From Candidatus Gastranaerophilales bacterium (lineage in GTDB: Bacteria > Cyanobacteriota > Vampirovibrionia > Gastranaerophilales > Gastranaerophilaceae): a stretch of DNA of 44,852 nucleotides. How positions within the stretch are numbered: the stretch's first letter is position 1; every line of letters begins with the position of its first letter. The stretch is from assembly GCA_944326915.1 (NCBI GenBank), contig CALVFT010000011.1, positions 1 through 44,852 on the forward strand, written 5' to 3'. Shown here in pieces: positions 1-8,193 of the stretch. Both the position numbers and the translations under genes were made by a program. The notes below the pieces were generated by a model. The model was not told where the DNA came from and did no database searches. It saw only the letters and a list, made by a program, of their open reading frames with translations.

Positions 1-151
1 TAAAATCCGCTACACAAGCCGATTGCCCGAAATAATCGCACCATCTGTCATACGCAAAACACTCACTTTATTACACCTGCAATGTCTGTCAAACCATAGT
101 TTATACACAAATCGGACATTAAAATACAATCGAACTCTAGAAAACGGCATT

Positions 152-179
152 AAAAAAGGGTTTGAACCTGATTCAAACC
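152..179 (-). terminator. Intrinsic terminator downstream of tRNA-Asn
   Basis: Read on the minus strand, an 8-bp perfect stem (GGTTTGAA/TTCAAACC, 5-nt loop) is followed by C and six T residues. It lies 17 nt beyond the 3' end of tRNA-Asn and is the natural end of that transcript. To its left (1-151) I see no supportable gene. Confidence 0.8.
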
Positions 180-195
180 ATATATATAGAAAAAA

Positions 196-267
196 CTCCC
201 CAGGTTGGACTCGAACCAACAACCTACCGGTTAACAGCCGGTTGCTCCGCCATTGAGCTACTGAGGA
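196..267 (-). tRNA. tRNA-Asn (anticodon GTT)
   Basis: A full cloverleaf reads on the minus strand. The acceptor stem is TCCTCAG pairing with CTGGGGA (one G-T pair), the anticodon stem is ACCGG/CCGGT around loop CTGTTAA, and the T arm is GTTGG-TTCGAGT-CCAAC. The discriminator base is G. CCA is not encoded; the gene is followed by a T-run. A consensus promoter lies 66 nt upstream and a hairpin terminator follows, so this is probably a monocistronic tRNA. Confidence 0.95.
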
Positions 268-332
268 TTATCTCTTTATTGTGCTTTAGTCAAAATCTCG
301 GGGTGAAATCGTTTCCTAAAGCTTATGTACTT

Positions 333-361
333 ATTATATAATAAAAAATTTTTATTGTAAA
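333..361 (-). promoter_or_regulatory. Sigma-70 promoter for tRNA-Asn
   Basis: On the minus strand, TTTACA (361-356), a 17-bp spacer and TATAAT (338-333) form a near-consensus promoter pointing at tRNA-Asn. It sits just past the 3' end of the ABC transporter gene. Confidence 0.7.
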
Positions 362-375
362 GTACTTTTTTTAAA

Positions 376-2178
376 TTATTTTAAAGATGATAATTTTACA
401 AGTTCTGAGAAGTCTTCATGTCTTGATGATAACTCCTCAAATGACCCAATATCAACTATTTCACCATCTTTAAGATATATGAGCTTATTACAAGCTTTTA
501 GTGTAGATAGTCTGTGTGCAATAGCTATAATTGTTTTATTCTTATTGAAATTTGTGAGCATGTCTGTAATTTCTTTTTCAACTTTCACGTCAAGAGAAGA
601 TGTAGCTTCATCAAATATAAGAATTTCAGGATCCCTATATAAGGCTCTAGCTATTGCTATTCTTTGTTTTTGCCCTTGTGACAACCCATTTTGTTCTGAT
701 ATTGCTTGTGCATTAATCCCTTCCTTGAAATTCATAACATGTTCTAGCATTTGTGCTGCTTCAAGAACTTTTTTAACGCCATGATCATCTATTTCATTTA
801 CAGGTATTCCCCATGCTACATTTTCTTTGAACGACTTATTTAAAATATTTACTTGTTGAGGGACGTAGCCAATGATATTTCTGAACATTGAATAATTTGA
901 GGAAGTTAGCTTGATATCGTCAACAAATATTTCTCCTTTTTGTGGAGGCAATAATCCCAAGATTATATCTGCAAGTGTACTTTTTCCAGCTCCTGATAGC
1001 CCAATAATTCCAATAAAATCCCCCTTATTTATTTCAAGTGATAAATTTTTGATTATATTTTTATTATCATCATATGAAAAAGTTATATTTTTCAGTAGAA
1101 TTTTTGAATTAAAATCTATTTTTTTGGTTCTGTCAGAATTATAAATTTTAACTTCCCCAAGATTATATTTTTCGTATTCTTGGTTAATTTGTTTTACGAA
1201 CTCTCTAGATGCGTTAATATTTATTATAGAAGTTTGAATTCTATTAAGAGCCGGAGCAATTCTGAATAATGCTGCAACTACTATTGCAAATGAAGCAAGC
1301 AGTGAAGAATAATCGTCTAATTTTTGATATGCTATAATTCCTGATACTATTAGAAGAGATGTAACTACAAGTATTTCTATAATATATGGAGGCATATTGC
1401 TATAATAACCTTGTAGTGTTTGTATGTTTCTATAAGTAATTTCGTTATTTAAAAAGTTGGTATAAAATTCTTTTTCTCCTGAGTATATTTTTATTTCTTT
1501 TAAATTTTTAACATTTTCAACTACACAGTTATTATAGATACTTAGTTCTTTCCCTAATTGTTTTGATAGTAAAAGTGTTCTTTTTTTGAAAAATTTATTT
1601 TGTATTGTCATACTAATAAGTACAAAAATGATAGTTATACCCGCAGCCATAGGAAATTTATATAGTAATAATCCTAAAATCATAATAATTATTATTGTAT
1701 TGGTTAAAAAATTTAAGCCTCTGAATATGAATCCATCTAAAGCTTGGCTACATAGTGTATTTAGTGTGTATAACTTATTTGAATCCGAAGTGCTACTTAT
1801 TTCTTTATATGGTGCGTAGATATAATATTCCATAAATTTTGTAGTTATGTCTTTTTTCCAATTTGAAACAAATCTATTTTGAATATATAGTGAAACGATC
1901 ATGAATACATTTTTGAAAATAAAAATACATAGTACTAAAGCCCCAATTAAAAGAGCCGTTAAGGTTGTATTTCCTGCTGGAATGTTAATCTTAAGTATTG
2001 GAATAGTAGGTGCAATTTTTTCTGGTTGTATAATCATAAGAATAAAAGGATATATTAGTGCAATTCCAACGAATTCTAATACTCCGGCAATTAGTGAAAG
2101 TGTTACAAATCCACATATCTGTGCAGCTTTATCTTTTCCGTAATATTTTATGAACTTAGTATAGTTTTCAAGAAACAT
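376..2178 (-). CDS. ABC exporter, fused permease and ATPase (PglK/MsbA-like)
   Basis: A 600-aa half-transporter with the membrane domain first and the nucleotide-binding domain second. The N-terminal ~340 residues hold about five or six hydrophobic helices. The opening LEFVGIALIYPFI resembles the PglK lipid-linked oligosaccharide flippase branch of type IV exporters. The ATPase shows Walker A GLSGAGKST (about residue 398), signature LSQGQ (about 498), Walker B ILIFDEATSSLD (about 518) and a switch His in IAHRLST. It should act as a dimer in the inner membrane. The substrate is not determined; lipid-linked sugar, lipid A core or peptide are all possible. It is divergent from the BI-1-like gene across a short shared upstream region, and no glycan genes flank it. 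Confidence 0.9.
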   Translation of the reverse strand: MFLENYTKFIKYYGKDKAAQICGFVTLSLIAGVLEFVGIALIYPFILMIIQPEKIAPTIPILKINIPAGNTTLTALLIGALVLCIFIFKNVFMIVSLYIQNRFVSNWKKDITTKFMEYYIYAPYKEISSTSDSNKLYTLNTLCSQALDGFIFRGLNFLTNTIIIIMILGLLLYKFPMAAGITIIFVLISMTIQNKFFKKRTLLLSKQLGKELSIYNNCVVENVKNLKEIKIYSGEKEFYTNFLNNEITYRNIQTLQGYYSNMPPYIIEILVVTSLLIVSGIIAYQKLDDYSSLLASFAIVVAALFRIAPALNRIQTSIININASREFVKQINQEYEKYNLGEVKIYNSDRTKKIDFNSKILLKNITFSYDDNKNIIKNLSLEINKGDFIGIIGLSGAGKSTLADIILGLLPPQKGEIFVDDIKLTSSNYSMFRNIIGYVPQQVNILNKSFKENVAWGIPVNEIDDHGVKKVLEAAQMLEHVMNFKEGINAQAISEQNGLSQGQKQRIAIARALYRDPEILIFDEATSSLDVKVEKEITDMLTNFNKNKTIIAIAHRLSTLKACNKLIYLKDGEIVDIGSFEELSSRHEDFSELVKLSSLK

Positions 2179-2208
2179 TTATCCAATCCTTAAAAAATAA
2201 TTAATCCC

Positions 2209-2237
2209 TTGTGATAACAAAAAAAATAGTATATAAT
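2209..2237 (+). promoter_or_regulatory. Sigma-70 promoter for the BI-1-like gene
   Basis: TTGTGA (2209-2214), a 17-bp spacer and TATAAT (2232-2237) lie 28 bp before the ATG at 2266. A strong ribosome binding site AAGGAAGGAG follows at 2249-2258. Confidence 0.7.
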
Positions 2238-2265
2238 ACCATCATGGTAAAGGAAGGAGTTAATT

Positions 2266-3000
2266 ATGTCAAATCCTGTATTAAACGATAATTTTTATTC
2301 ACAAGAGAGAGTTCTAGATTCTGCTCCAATGACAATTTCAGGAACTATTAATAAAATTCTGGTATTGTTAGCTTGTGTTTTTGTTGGTGCTATTTATAAC
2401 TGGTCTTTATTATTGACAGGACATATTGATCAAGTATCTGTGTTAGCTGTTGTTGGTGTTTTTGTTGCACTGATTGCCGCTGTAATTGTAATTATTACAA
2501 GAGAAAAAACTGCAAAATATCTTTCTCCTGTATATGCATTAGCAGAAGGGCTTTTTTTAGGTGGTGTGTCAGCGTATTTAAATGAAACATGGCGTGGTAT
2601 AGCTATTCAGGCTATTGCCGGAACTTTTATTGTTCTTTTAATAATGTTGTCACTATATCGATCTAATTTAATAAGATTTACAGAAAAATTTAACGCTATT
2701 CTAATGACATCTTTACTTTCTGTCATGGCTATATATTTAATTCAGTTTATTGCGTCTTTTTTTGGACGAGGAATTCCTGCTATTTTTGAATCAGGCATTA
2801 TTGGAATTGCTTTTTCTATCATTATTATCGGTATTGCCGCTATGTCATTAATTCAAGATTTTTGGTTTATCGAAGAAGGTGCTAAAAATCTCATGCCTAA
2901 GGATATGGAATGGTATGCCGCTTTTGGGATTATGCTTACTTTAGTGTGGTTGTATTTAGAAATTTTAAAATTGTTGGCAAAATTAAATAGTAGAGAGTAG
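2266..3000 (+). CDS. Bax inhibitor-1/YccA family membrane protein
   Basis: A 244-aa integral membrane protein with about seven hydrophobic helices. It carries family-like blocks: SPVYALAEGLFLGGVSAYLN near residue 90, and the C-terminal DMEWYAAFGIMLTLVWLYLE before a short charged tail. The length matches the bacterial Bax1-I family (about 230-250 aa). The family is linked in the literature to membrane-protein quality control (YccA with FtsH) and to pH-dependent calcium leak (BsYetJ); which applies here is unknown. The gene is monocistronic, with its own promoter, a strong ribosome binding site and a terminator shared with mtaB. Confidence 0.9.
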   Translation: MSNPVLNDNFYSQERVLDSAPMTISGTINKILVLLACVFVGAIYNWSLLLTGHIDQVSVLAVVGVFVALIAAVIVIITREKTAKYLSPVYALAEGLFLGGVSAYLNETWRGIAIQAIAGTFIVLLIMLSLYRSNLIRFTEKFNAILMTSLLSVMAIYLIQFIASFFGRGIPAIFESGIIGIAFSIIIIGIAAMSLIQDFWFIEEGAKNLMPKDMEWYAAFGIMLTLVWLYLEILKLLAKLNSRE

Positions 3001-3019
3001 ACAAGTAGATATAATAAAA

Positions 3020-3052
3020 AATAAAGGTTCATTTGAACCTTTATTTTTTTTG
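3020..3052. terminator. Bidirectional terminator between BI-1-like gene and mtaB
   Basis: AATAAAGGTTC and GAACCTTTATT form an 11-bp stem around ATTT, flanked by A-rich and T-rich runs. It can end both the rightward BI-1-like transcript and the leftward mtaB transcript; the mtaB stop codon lies within the right arm. Confidence 0.85.
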
Positions 3053-4330
3053 CAATTCACCATAAATTTTATTATTTTTGTATTCTTTAATTTTTACTTT
3101 TTGTATTGTATTTAATAGAGATAAATCGTTATTATCAGTAATAACTGTAAGATAATTTCTAGTCATCCCCTTAAGACATCCGGAGTTTTTATCAGGATGT
3201 TTTTCTATCAAAATTTCATATTCTTTTCCTATATTTTTATTTATAAATTCAGTTAATTTATTTTTTGAAATGTTTTTGATTATAGTGGCTCTGTTTTCTT
3301 TTACTTTATCATCTATTTGTTCTGCAGATTTTGCACCTACTGTCCCTTTTCTAATTGAATAAGGGAAGGTATGGATTTGAGAAAGCCCAGATTTTTCAAG
3401 ATTTTTTCTAGTGATTTCAAAATCGTCATCTGTTTCTCCTGCAAAACCTGTGATTATATCACTTCCTAGGAATGGAAGTTCAAATGTTTTATTAATTTTT
3501 TCTATCAATTCAAGATAACTTTCCACTGTATAAAATCTATTCATTGATTTCAAGGTTTTATTACATGCAGATTGCAAAGAAAGATGGAAATGAGGGCAGA
3601 ATTTTTTAGATGTTTTTAAAAATTCTAACATTTCATCATCTATTTCTAAAGGATTTAATGACCCTAGTCTATAGCGTTCTATAGTTGTTCTGAGTTCTAT
3701 TTCTTTTAATAAATCCAAAAGATTTTTACCAATGTCTTTACCCCATTGTCCAATATGAATACCTGTGAGCACTACTTCTTTGAATCCATGTTTTGAAAAG
3801 TTGTTTATTTGCTCGCAGATGAAATCAACATCTGCGCTTCTACTTTTACCTCTTGCAAATGGAATTATACAGTATGAACATCTGTTATCACAACCATCTT
3901 GGATTTTGAGGCTTGCTCTTGTTTTTGTTGTATCGATTAAGACTGTTTTATTAAACTCTGACAATTCCATAATGTCAGAAGCATGGCACTTGTTGTTACT
4001 ATCAATATAATTAAAAATATGAAGTTTTTCATCATTTCCTATTACGTAGTCGATAAAATCTTCTTCTAATAATTTTTCTTTTTCAATTTGTGCAAGACAT
4101 CCTGTTAAAATTGTCATACAGTTGGGATTTTTATGCTTAGCATTTCTTAACAGATACAATGCTTCATTGTCACTTTTATGCGTAACTGTACAGGAATTCA
4201 AAATATATATATCTGAATTTTCTATTTTATTTGTTTTTTCTAACCCATTATTTATAAGGTTTTCTTCTATAATAGAGCTTTCAAATTGGTTAGATTTGCA
4301 GCCCATAGTATGGATATAAAATTTTCTCAT
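3041..4330 (-). CDS. mtaB: tRNA t6A37 methylthiotransferase MtaB
   Basis: A 429-aa radical-SAM methylthiotransferase. The N-terminal domain shows the three-cysteine pattern of the family (HTMGCKSNQ, LNSCTV, LTGCLAQ). The radical-SAM cluster motif CDNRCSYC sits near residue 148, and a C-terminal TRAM-like segment ends the protein. MiaB, RimO and MtaB share this plan; GCKSNQ near the start and overall resemblance favour MtaB, which converts t6A to ms2t6A at position 37 of tRNAs reading ANN codons. There is no ribosome binding site before the ATG and a promoter-like pair ends almost at the start codon, so the mRNA may be leaderless. Confidence 0.88.
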   Translation of the reverse strand: MRKFYIHTMGCKSNQFESSIIEENLINNGLEKTNKIENSDIYILNSCTVTHKSDNEALYLLRNAKHKNPNCMTILTGCLAQIEKEKLLEEDFIDYVIGNDEKLHIFNYIDSNNKCHASDIMELSEFNKTVLIDTTKTRASLKIQDGCDNRCSYCIIPFARGKSRSADVDFICEQINNFSKHGFKEVVLTGIHIGQWGKDIGKNLLDLLKEIELRTTIERYRLGSLNPLEIDDEMLEFLKTSKKFCPHFHLSLQSACNKTLKSMNRFYTVESYLELIEKINKTFELPFLGSDIITGFAGETDDDFEITRKNLEKSGLSQIHTFPYSIRKGTVGAKSAEQIDDKVKENRATIIKNISKNKLTEFINKNIGKEYEILIEKHPDKNSGCLKGMTRNYLTVITDNNDLSLLNTIQKVKIKEYKNNKIYGELQKK

Positions 4331-4336
4331 TTCTGT

Positions 4337-4365
4337 ATGATATAGGAAAGATAGTTAATTGTAAA
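4337..4365 (-). promoter_or_regulatory. Promoter-like pair abutting the mtaB start
   Basis: On the minus strand TTTACA (4365-4360), a 17-bp spacer and TATCAT (4342-4337) end 6 bp before the mtaB ATG (4330). If used, transcription would begin at or next to the start codon. Confidence 0.45.
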
Positions 4366-4401
4366 CAAACTTAACAATATATGACAAAAGTAGCAAGAAA
4401 A

Positions 4402-4430
4402 TTTACTTTTTGGTTTTAATAAGTTATAAT
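4402..4430 (+). promoter_or_regulatory. Sigma-70 promoter for the 4456 gene
   Basis: TTTACT (4402-4407), 17-bp spacer and TATAAT (4425-4430) lie 25 bp before the chosen ATG at 4456. The promoter is divergent from the mtaB promoter. Confidence 0.65.
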
Positions 4431-4455
4431 CAAACTAGAAAGTGTAGGTGTGTGT

Positions 4456-5472
4456 ATGAATATTCAGTCAGTTACCAATAGGAACTTTGAAGGCCGCCGC
4501 GATAGAATAGATGCAATGATTAGGCTTGATGATAGAGCTATTCGTCAAAGAGCTTATGAAAGAGCTTCTGAACAGGTTGATGAGAAAAGGAATAAAAAAG
4601 TAACTAACGCTTTGATGTATTCTGCACCTCTTGCTTCAGGTATTGCAACAGCTTTATTGACTGATTCTTCAAAGACAGCACTATTCACAAAAGAAATTTC
4701 AGGTGTAGCTGGCCGTATGGCAAAAGGTCTTAAGGTTGCTGCGTTTTTGACAACAGCTCTAGCGGCAATTGATTTACTAGGACTTGGTAGAAAGAAAGCA
4801 GCTGAAAAATCTAAAGATGTAAGAAAATTTGATTATAAACATCCAACACTTTCATTTATGGGTACTTTAGCAGCTGGTATTGCTGTTTTGGCAGCTTTAC
4901 CACATGGAATTGCTAGAGTTGGAAAATTATTTACCCCTGAATTTACAACAAAAGTTGGTAATAAAGTAGGAAAATTAGCGGATAAAATAAATGAAAGTAA
5001 TGTTGTAGATGTTGTAAAACATTCTTATAACAAACTTGGAAAAAAATCTCCTGATTGGTTAAAAAACATTGGAGCTCTTGCATTGGATTGGTCTCCTGCT
5101 GCTTTGATGTTGGGTGGTATATATAACTCTGTAAGAGGCAACAGCGATAAGACTGCCGCTTATATTCAAAATTATAACCAAATGAAAGAAAAGCAAGTTG
5201 CACTATCTCGTGCTCGTCTTCGTGAAATTAGTAATTTGGCTATGGCTCAACATAATTTATTAAATGAAACAACAAAAGAAAAAGCTGAATTAGAATTTCA
5301 GAATGATTTTTTGATGCAAAATCTTCAAAATAGAGAAGAAATGGAAATTCTAGCGGATGGTGCAAAATCAGGTATGCCAGAAGAAGTTCAGAATAGAATT
5401 GATGAGATTAGAATGAAAAGAGAATTAGAAAAAAATTCTGAGACGGATGACCTAGAAGATATAGATGATTAG
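4456..5472 (+). CDS. Hypothetical protein, membrane-associated, lineage-type
   Basis: 338 aa from the ATG at 4456. An in-frame GTG at 4450 lies inside AGGTG, which better serves as the ribosome binding site, so the ATG is preferred. The N-terminus has VTNRNFEGRRDR, a short NF.G-type motif. Two hydrophobic stretches (about residues 45-65 and 75-95) and another near 130-150 may be membrane-inserted. The final ~90 residues are charged, rich in Glu, Lys and Gln, and probably coiled-coil, ending in an acidic tail. I recognise no catalytic motif and cannot assign a function. It is transcribed alone from a good promoter and ends at a strong terminator. Confidence 0.7.
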   Translation: MNIQSVTNRNFEGRRDRIDAMIRLDDRAIRQRAYERASEQVDEKRNKKVTNALMYSAPLASGIATALLTDSSKTALFTKEISGVAGRMAKGLKVAAFLTTALAAIDLLGLGRKKAAEKSKDVRKFDYKHPTLSFMGTLAAGIAVLAALPHGIARVGKLFTPEFTTKVGNKVGKLADKINESNVVDVVKHSYNKLGKKSPDWLKNIGALALDWSPAALMLGGIYNSVRGNSDKTAAYIQNYNQMKEKQVALSRARLREISNLAMAQHNLLNETTKEKAELEFQNDFLMQNLQNREEMEILADGAKSGMPEEVQNRIDEIRMKRELEKNSETDDLEDIDD

Positions 5473-5502
5473 GTATTTATTTGTAATTTTATAAATGTTT
5501 AT

Positions 5503-5541
5503 AAAAAAACAGAATTATTTTAATATAATTCTGTTTTTTTA
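5503..5541. terminator. Bidirectional terminator
   Basis: A-rich arm ending ACAGAATTA and mirror TAATTCTGT plus T-run form a stem of about 14 bp between the convergent genes at 4456 and 5520. The T-tract is also the end of the minus-strand gene. Confidence 0.85.
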
Positions 5542-6356
5542 TTTCCTATACTAAATCCTAAAATATTTCCTGTACAGAATATTATAACAGCAGTATTGAT
5601 AAAGTTTATTTGTTCAGGAAACGGTTGAAATTGATTATTTAGCATTAGTAGTATTAAACATCCAAAAATCGTATACAAATAATAACTTTTAGTTATTATC
5701 TCGTTTACAAAAAGCATATAGCAGCCTATTGCAAGAATCGATGTTATAAAATACATTTCTTGGATGTTGAATTTTGTAGTTATAAGACAGCAATATGCAC
5801 CACATAGTATAATTAATATAGAGAAAGCTTTTTTAAAGTATTTTTGGATTTTTTCTCCTATTGTTTCTTTTATATTCAGAAAGTCATCAATATTAGATTG
5901 CATAATTGCAGTTGCAAAAGTATTTTCATCTATTCTTTTTCTATCATGTAAATCATTTACACAATCGCTGTAGCAAAGATTTACTTCATCTTCAATAAGC
6001 TTGTTTATTCTTTTGTCAGAATATTCATAGACTTTTCCAAGTTTATAGAACTCATATATTGTAATATTCATTTTTATAAGCATGTCATCCCAGTAGTTTT
6101 GAGGGATTGTTGAATGCATTAGATCCATACATTTATGATACGTCCATTTACTAGAAAGTCGTATCAGTTCTAAAATAGATGTTTCACAAAAAAAGTTTTC
6201 TTTTTCTGCATATTTTCTCATTGTCGTAGCATAATTTTTTATGATGTTTTTAAGATATTTTTGTTCAAAAACATTCAGTTTTTTTGAGGAAATAGAATCA
6301 ACTTGTTCAATAACGCTCTCTATATAATTGTCGTAATTACTAAACTGATTTTCCAA
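5520..6356 (-). CDS. Hypothetical protein with four C-terminal membrane helices
   Basis: 278 aa starting at TTG 6356, preceded by GGAGAG at 6-nt spacing. The first ~185 residues are soluble-looking, mixed-charge and probably helical. The last ~90 residues contain four hydrophobic segments (FSILIILCGAYCCLI, FITSILAIGCYMLFV, YTIFGCLILLML, NTAVIIFCTGNILGF). This suggests a cytoplasmic sensor or binding domain anchored in the inner membrane. I recognise no family motif. It lies downstream of the kor operon on the same strand but is separated from it by a terminator. Confidence 0.6.
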   Translation of the reverse strand: MENQFSNYDNYIESVIEQVDSISSKKLNVFEQKYLKNIIKNYATTMRKYAEKENFFCETSILELIRLSSKWTYHKCMDLMHSTIPQNYWDDMLIKMNITIYEFYKLGKVYEYSDKRINKLIEDEVNLCYSDCVNDLHDRKRIDENTFATAIMQSNIDDFLNIKETIGEKIQKYFKKAFSILIILCGAYCCLITTKFNIQEMYFITSILAIGCYMLFVNEIITKSYYLYTIFGCLILLMLNNQFQPFPEQINFINTAVIIFCTGNILGFSIGNKKTELY

Positions 6357-6413
6357 AAAATTCTCTCCTTACATAATATATTTTCCCAAAATTTTTTGTA
6401 TTAAAACATATAT

Positions 6414-6448
6414 AAAAAAAGAGCCCTTTGAAAAAAAGGACTCTTTTT
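6414..6448 (-). terminator. Terminator of the kor operon
   Basis: On the minus strand, AAAGAGTCCTTT and AAGGGCTCTTT form a stem with one G-T pair, followed by a run of T residues. It lies just past the korD stop. Confidence 0.8.
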
Positions 6449-6469
6449 ATTGAAAATATAATTATGTAA

Positions 6470-6742
6470 TTATTTCTTTTCAATTCTAATTGCGCTATCA
6501 GGACAAACCAAAGCACAAGTTCCGCAACCGATACAAACATTTGGATCTGGTTCTACAGCTGGAGTTTGGAATAAACCAACTTCTTTAGACCATTTCAAAC
6601 AAGTTTGTTCTCCGTTTTTGTTCATCGGACATTTTGCAATACAAAGTCCGCAACCTTTACAAAGGTCTGTGTATACGTAGTAATCAGCTTTTCCTTTAGC
6701 TACGCCTTCTACTTTGTATCCGTTATATTTTTGTTCTGTCAT
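6470..6742 (-). CDS. korD: 2-oxoacid:ferredoxin oxidoreductase, delta (ferredoxin) subunit
   Basis: 90 aa with two 4Fe-4S motifs: CKGCGLCIAKCP near residue 29 and CIGCGTCALVCP near residue 71. This is the dicluster ferredoxin subunit that carries electrons from the TPP/4Fe-4S core to external ferredoxin. It is the last gene of a four-gene operon in the order alpha, beta, gamma, delta, which fits KorABCD or VorABCD enzymes. The gap to the gamma gene is 46 bp. The substrate (2-oxoglutarate or branched-chain 2-oxoacid) cannot be fixed from sequence alone. Confidence 0.9.
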   Translation of the reverse strand: MTEQKYNGYKVEGVAKGKADYYVYTDLCKGCGLCIAKCPMNKNGEQTCLKWSKEVGLFQTPAVEPDPNVCIGCGTCALVCPDSAIRIEKK

Positions 6743-6788
6743 TTTATTACTACCTTTCTTGCTTTTCTTTTCTAAACCATGCTGATAT

Positions 6789-7358
6789 TTATACAGCAGC
6801 TTTTTCGTTAACTAATTCCATACCAACTTCAAGAGCTTTGTGGTTTTTAGTTCTTAATTCAGGTTTAGCATCGAATTTTTTCTTTAATGCAAGTTCCATA
6901 GCGTTTTTAACGTCATCAAGTTTAAGAACGTTTGTTGCAGCCAACAATACACCTAAAATAATGATGTTAAATACACGAGCACCCAATGAAGGATCTTCGT
7001 TAGCCATTTTGTTTGCATCAACTGCAATTACTCTTTTGCATTTGCAAGTTGGTTTTTTAGTACATACTGATGAGTCATAAACTACAGTTGCATTTTCATC
7101 AACGTAAGTTTCGCATCTGTCGATTGCTCTATCTGATAACATAATAACAATGTCACCTTTAGCAAAACGAGGTTCACCGATAATTTCATCAGCGATTTGG
7201 CAGAATGCAATTGAAACACCACCACGTTGTTCTACACCAAAGTTTGGAATATATAATACTTGTTTACCAGCTTCATAACCGGCTTCTACAAGAATTTTAG
7301 CAACAGATTGAACGCCTTGTCCGCCTTCTCCTGCTAATACCATTTTTGTTCTAGCCAT
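6789..7358 (-). CDS. korC: 2-oxoacid:ferredoxin oxidoreductase, gamma subunit
   Basis: 189 aa. It begins KMVLAGEGGQGVQSVAKIL, the conserved glycine-rich opening of the gamma (catalytic gamma/alpha) domain, and matches the usual ~180-190 aa length. Further family-like blocks are YIPNFGVEQRGG and the stretch NEDPSLGARVFNIIILGVLL. With the alpha, beta and delta subunits it forms the CoA-dependent, oxygen-sensitive enzyme that oxidatively decarboxylates a 2-oxoacid to acyl-CoA and reduces ferredoxin. It lies 35 bp after the beta gene. Confidence 0.9.
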   Translation of the reverse strand: MARTKMVLAGEGGQGVQSVAKILVEAGYEAGKQVLYIPNFGVEQRGGVSIAFCQIADEIIGEPRFAKGDIVIMLSDRAIDRCETYVDENATVVYDSSVCTKKPTCKCKRVIAVDANKMANEDPSLGARVFNIIILGVLLAATNVLKLDDVKNAMELALKKKFDAKPELRTKNHKALEVGMELVNEKAAV

Positions 7359-7393
7359 TGTTTTACCTTTCTTTGTAAATTAATTACTTCTAA

Positions 7394-8146
7394 CTACAGA
7401 CCTTCTCTTGAAAGAAATTCTTTTACTTCAAAACATTCTTCCATAGTTTTCAATCTGCCCCAAGTATCAACATTGTTTGTTCTCCAGTTAAGAGGGCAAA
7501 GTGAAAGAACTTCAACGAATGAGAAGCCACCCATTTCAACGTTTTTAAGAGCTTTTGTAAATACTTTTCTTAAGTTTCTTAAGTTAGAAACAGAAGCTCT
7601 AGCAACGTATGATTTTTCATGATCAGCGATAGCTGCAACCATTTCAGCACCCTTAGCAGGTTTACCTGTAGTTTCGCAATCACGACCATATGGAGTTGTT
7701 TCTGTACGTTGTCCAGGCATTGTAGTTGGTGACATTTGACCACCAGTCATACCGTAGTTAGTGTTGTTAGCAACAATGATTAGCATTCTTTCGCCACGAA
7801 CTGCTGCGTTAACTAAGTGTTGAGCACCGATAGCTAGACCGCCACCATCGCCCATATATGCAATACCAATTGCTTCAGGATTAGCTCTTGTTACGCCATA
7901 GATTACAGGAGTTGTACGACCGTGGTGAGTTTGAACTGTATCTACATCCATGTAATTCCAGGATAGTAATGAACATCCAATATCACAACCGAAAACAGCT
8001 TTTTCTTTTAAGTTCAAATCATCAATAGCAAAAGCTAATGATTTCAAAATCATACCATGACCGCAGCCAGGGCAGAATTTACTAGCGCCAACTTCTGCGT
8101 TTTGAGCGTTAGGTAGATTTGGTGGTAATGTTAATACCTCTGTCAT
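7394..8146 (-). CDS. korB: 2-oxoacid:ferredoxin oxidoreductase, beta (TPP) subunit
   Basis: 250 aa. It has FCPGCGHGMILK near the N-terminus (CxxC cluster ligands) and the TPP/Mg-binding block YMGDGGGLAIGAQHLVNA, followed by NNTNYGMTGGQMSPTT. These are the characteristic beta-subunit motifs. It pairs with the alpha subunit to form the thiamine-diphosphate active site. The gene sits 47 bp after alpha and 35 bp before gamma, so the four subunits are almost certainly co-transcribed. Confidence 0.92.
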   Translation of the reverse strand: MTEVLTLPPNLPNAQNAEVGASKFCPGCGHGMILKSLAFAIDDLNLKEKAVFGCDIGCSLLSWNYMDVDTVQTHHGRTTPVIYGVTRANPEAIGIAYMGDGGGLAIGAQHLVNAAVRGERMLIIVANNTNYGMTGGQMSPTTMPGQRTETTPYGRDCETTGKPAKGAEMVAAIADHEKSYVARASVSNLRNLRKVFTKALKNVEMGGFSFVEVLSLCPLNWRTNNVDTWGRLKTMEECFEVKEFLSREGL

Positions 8147-8193
8147 AATTTATCTCCTTTTAATTAAATTCTATTTGTCTTTTATTACTCTGC

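Noticed and set aside
1-256. Two overlapping ORFs (70 and 77 codons) around tRNA-Asn
   Set aside because: They read through the tRNA itself and its terminator, have no ribosome binding site and look like translated tRNA sequence.
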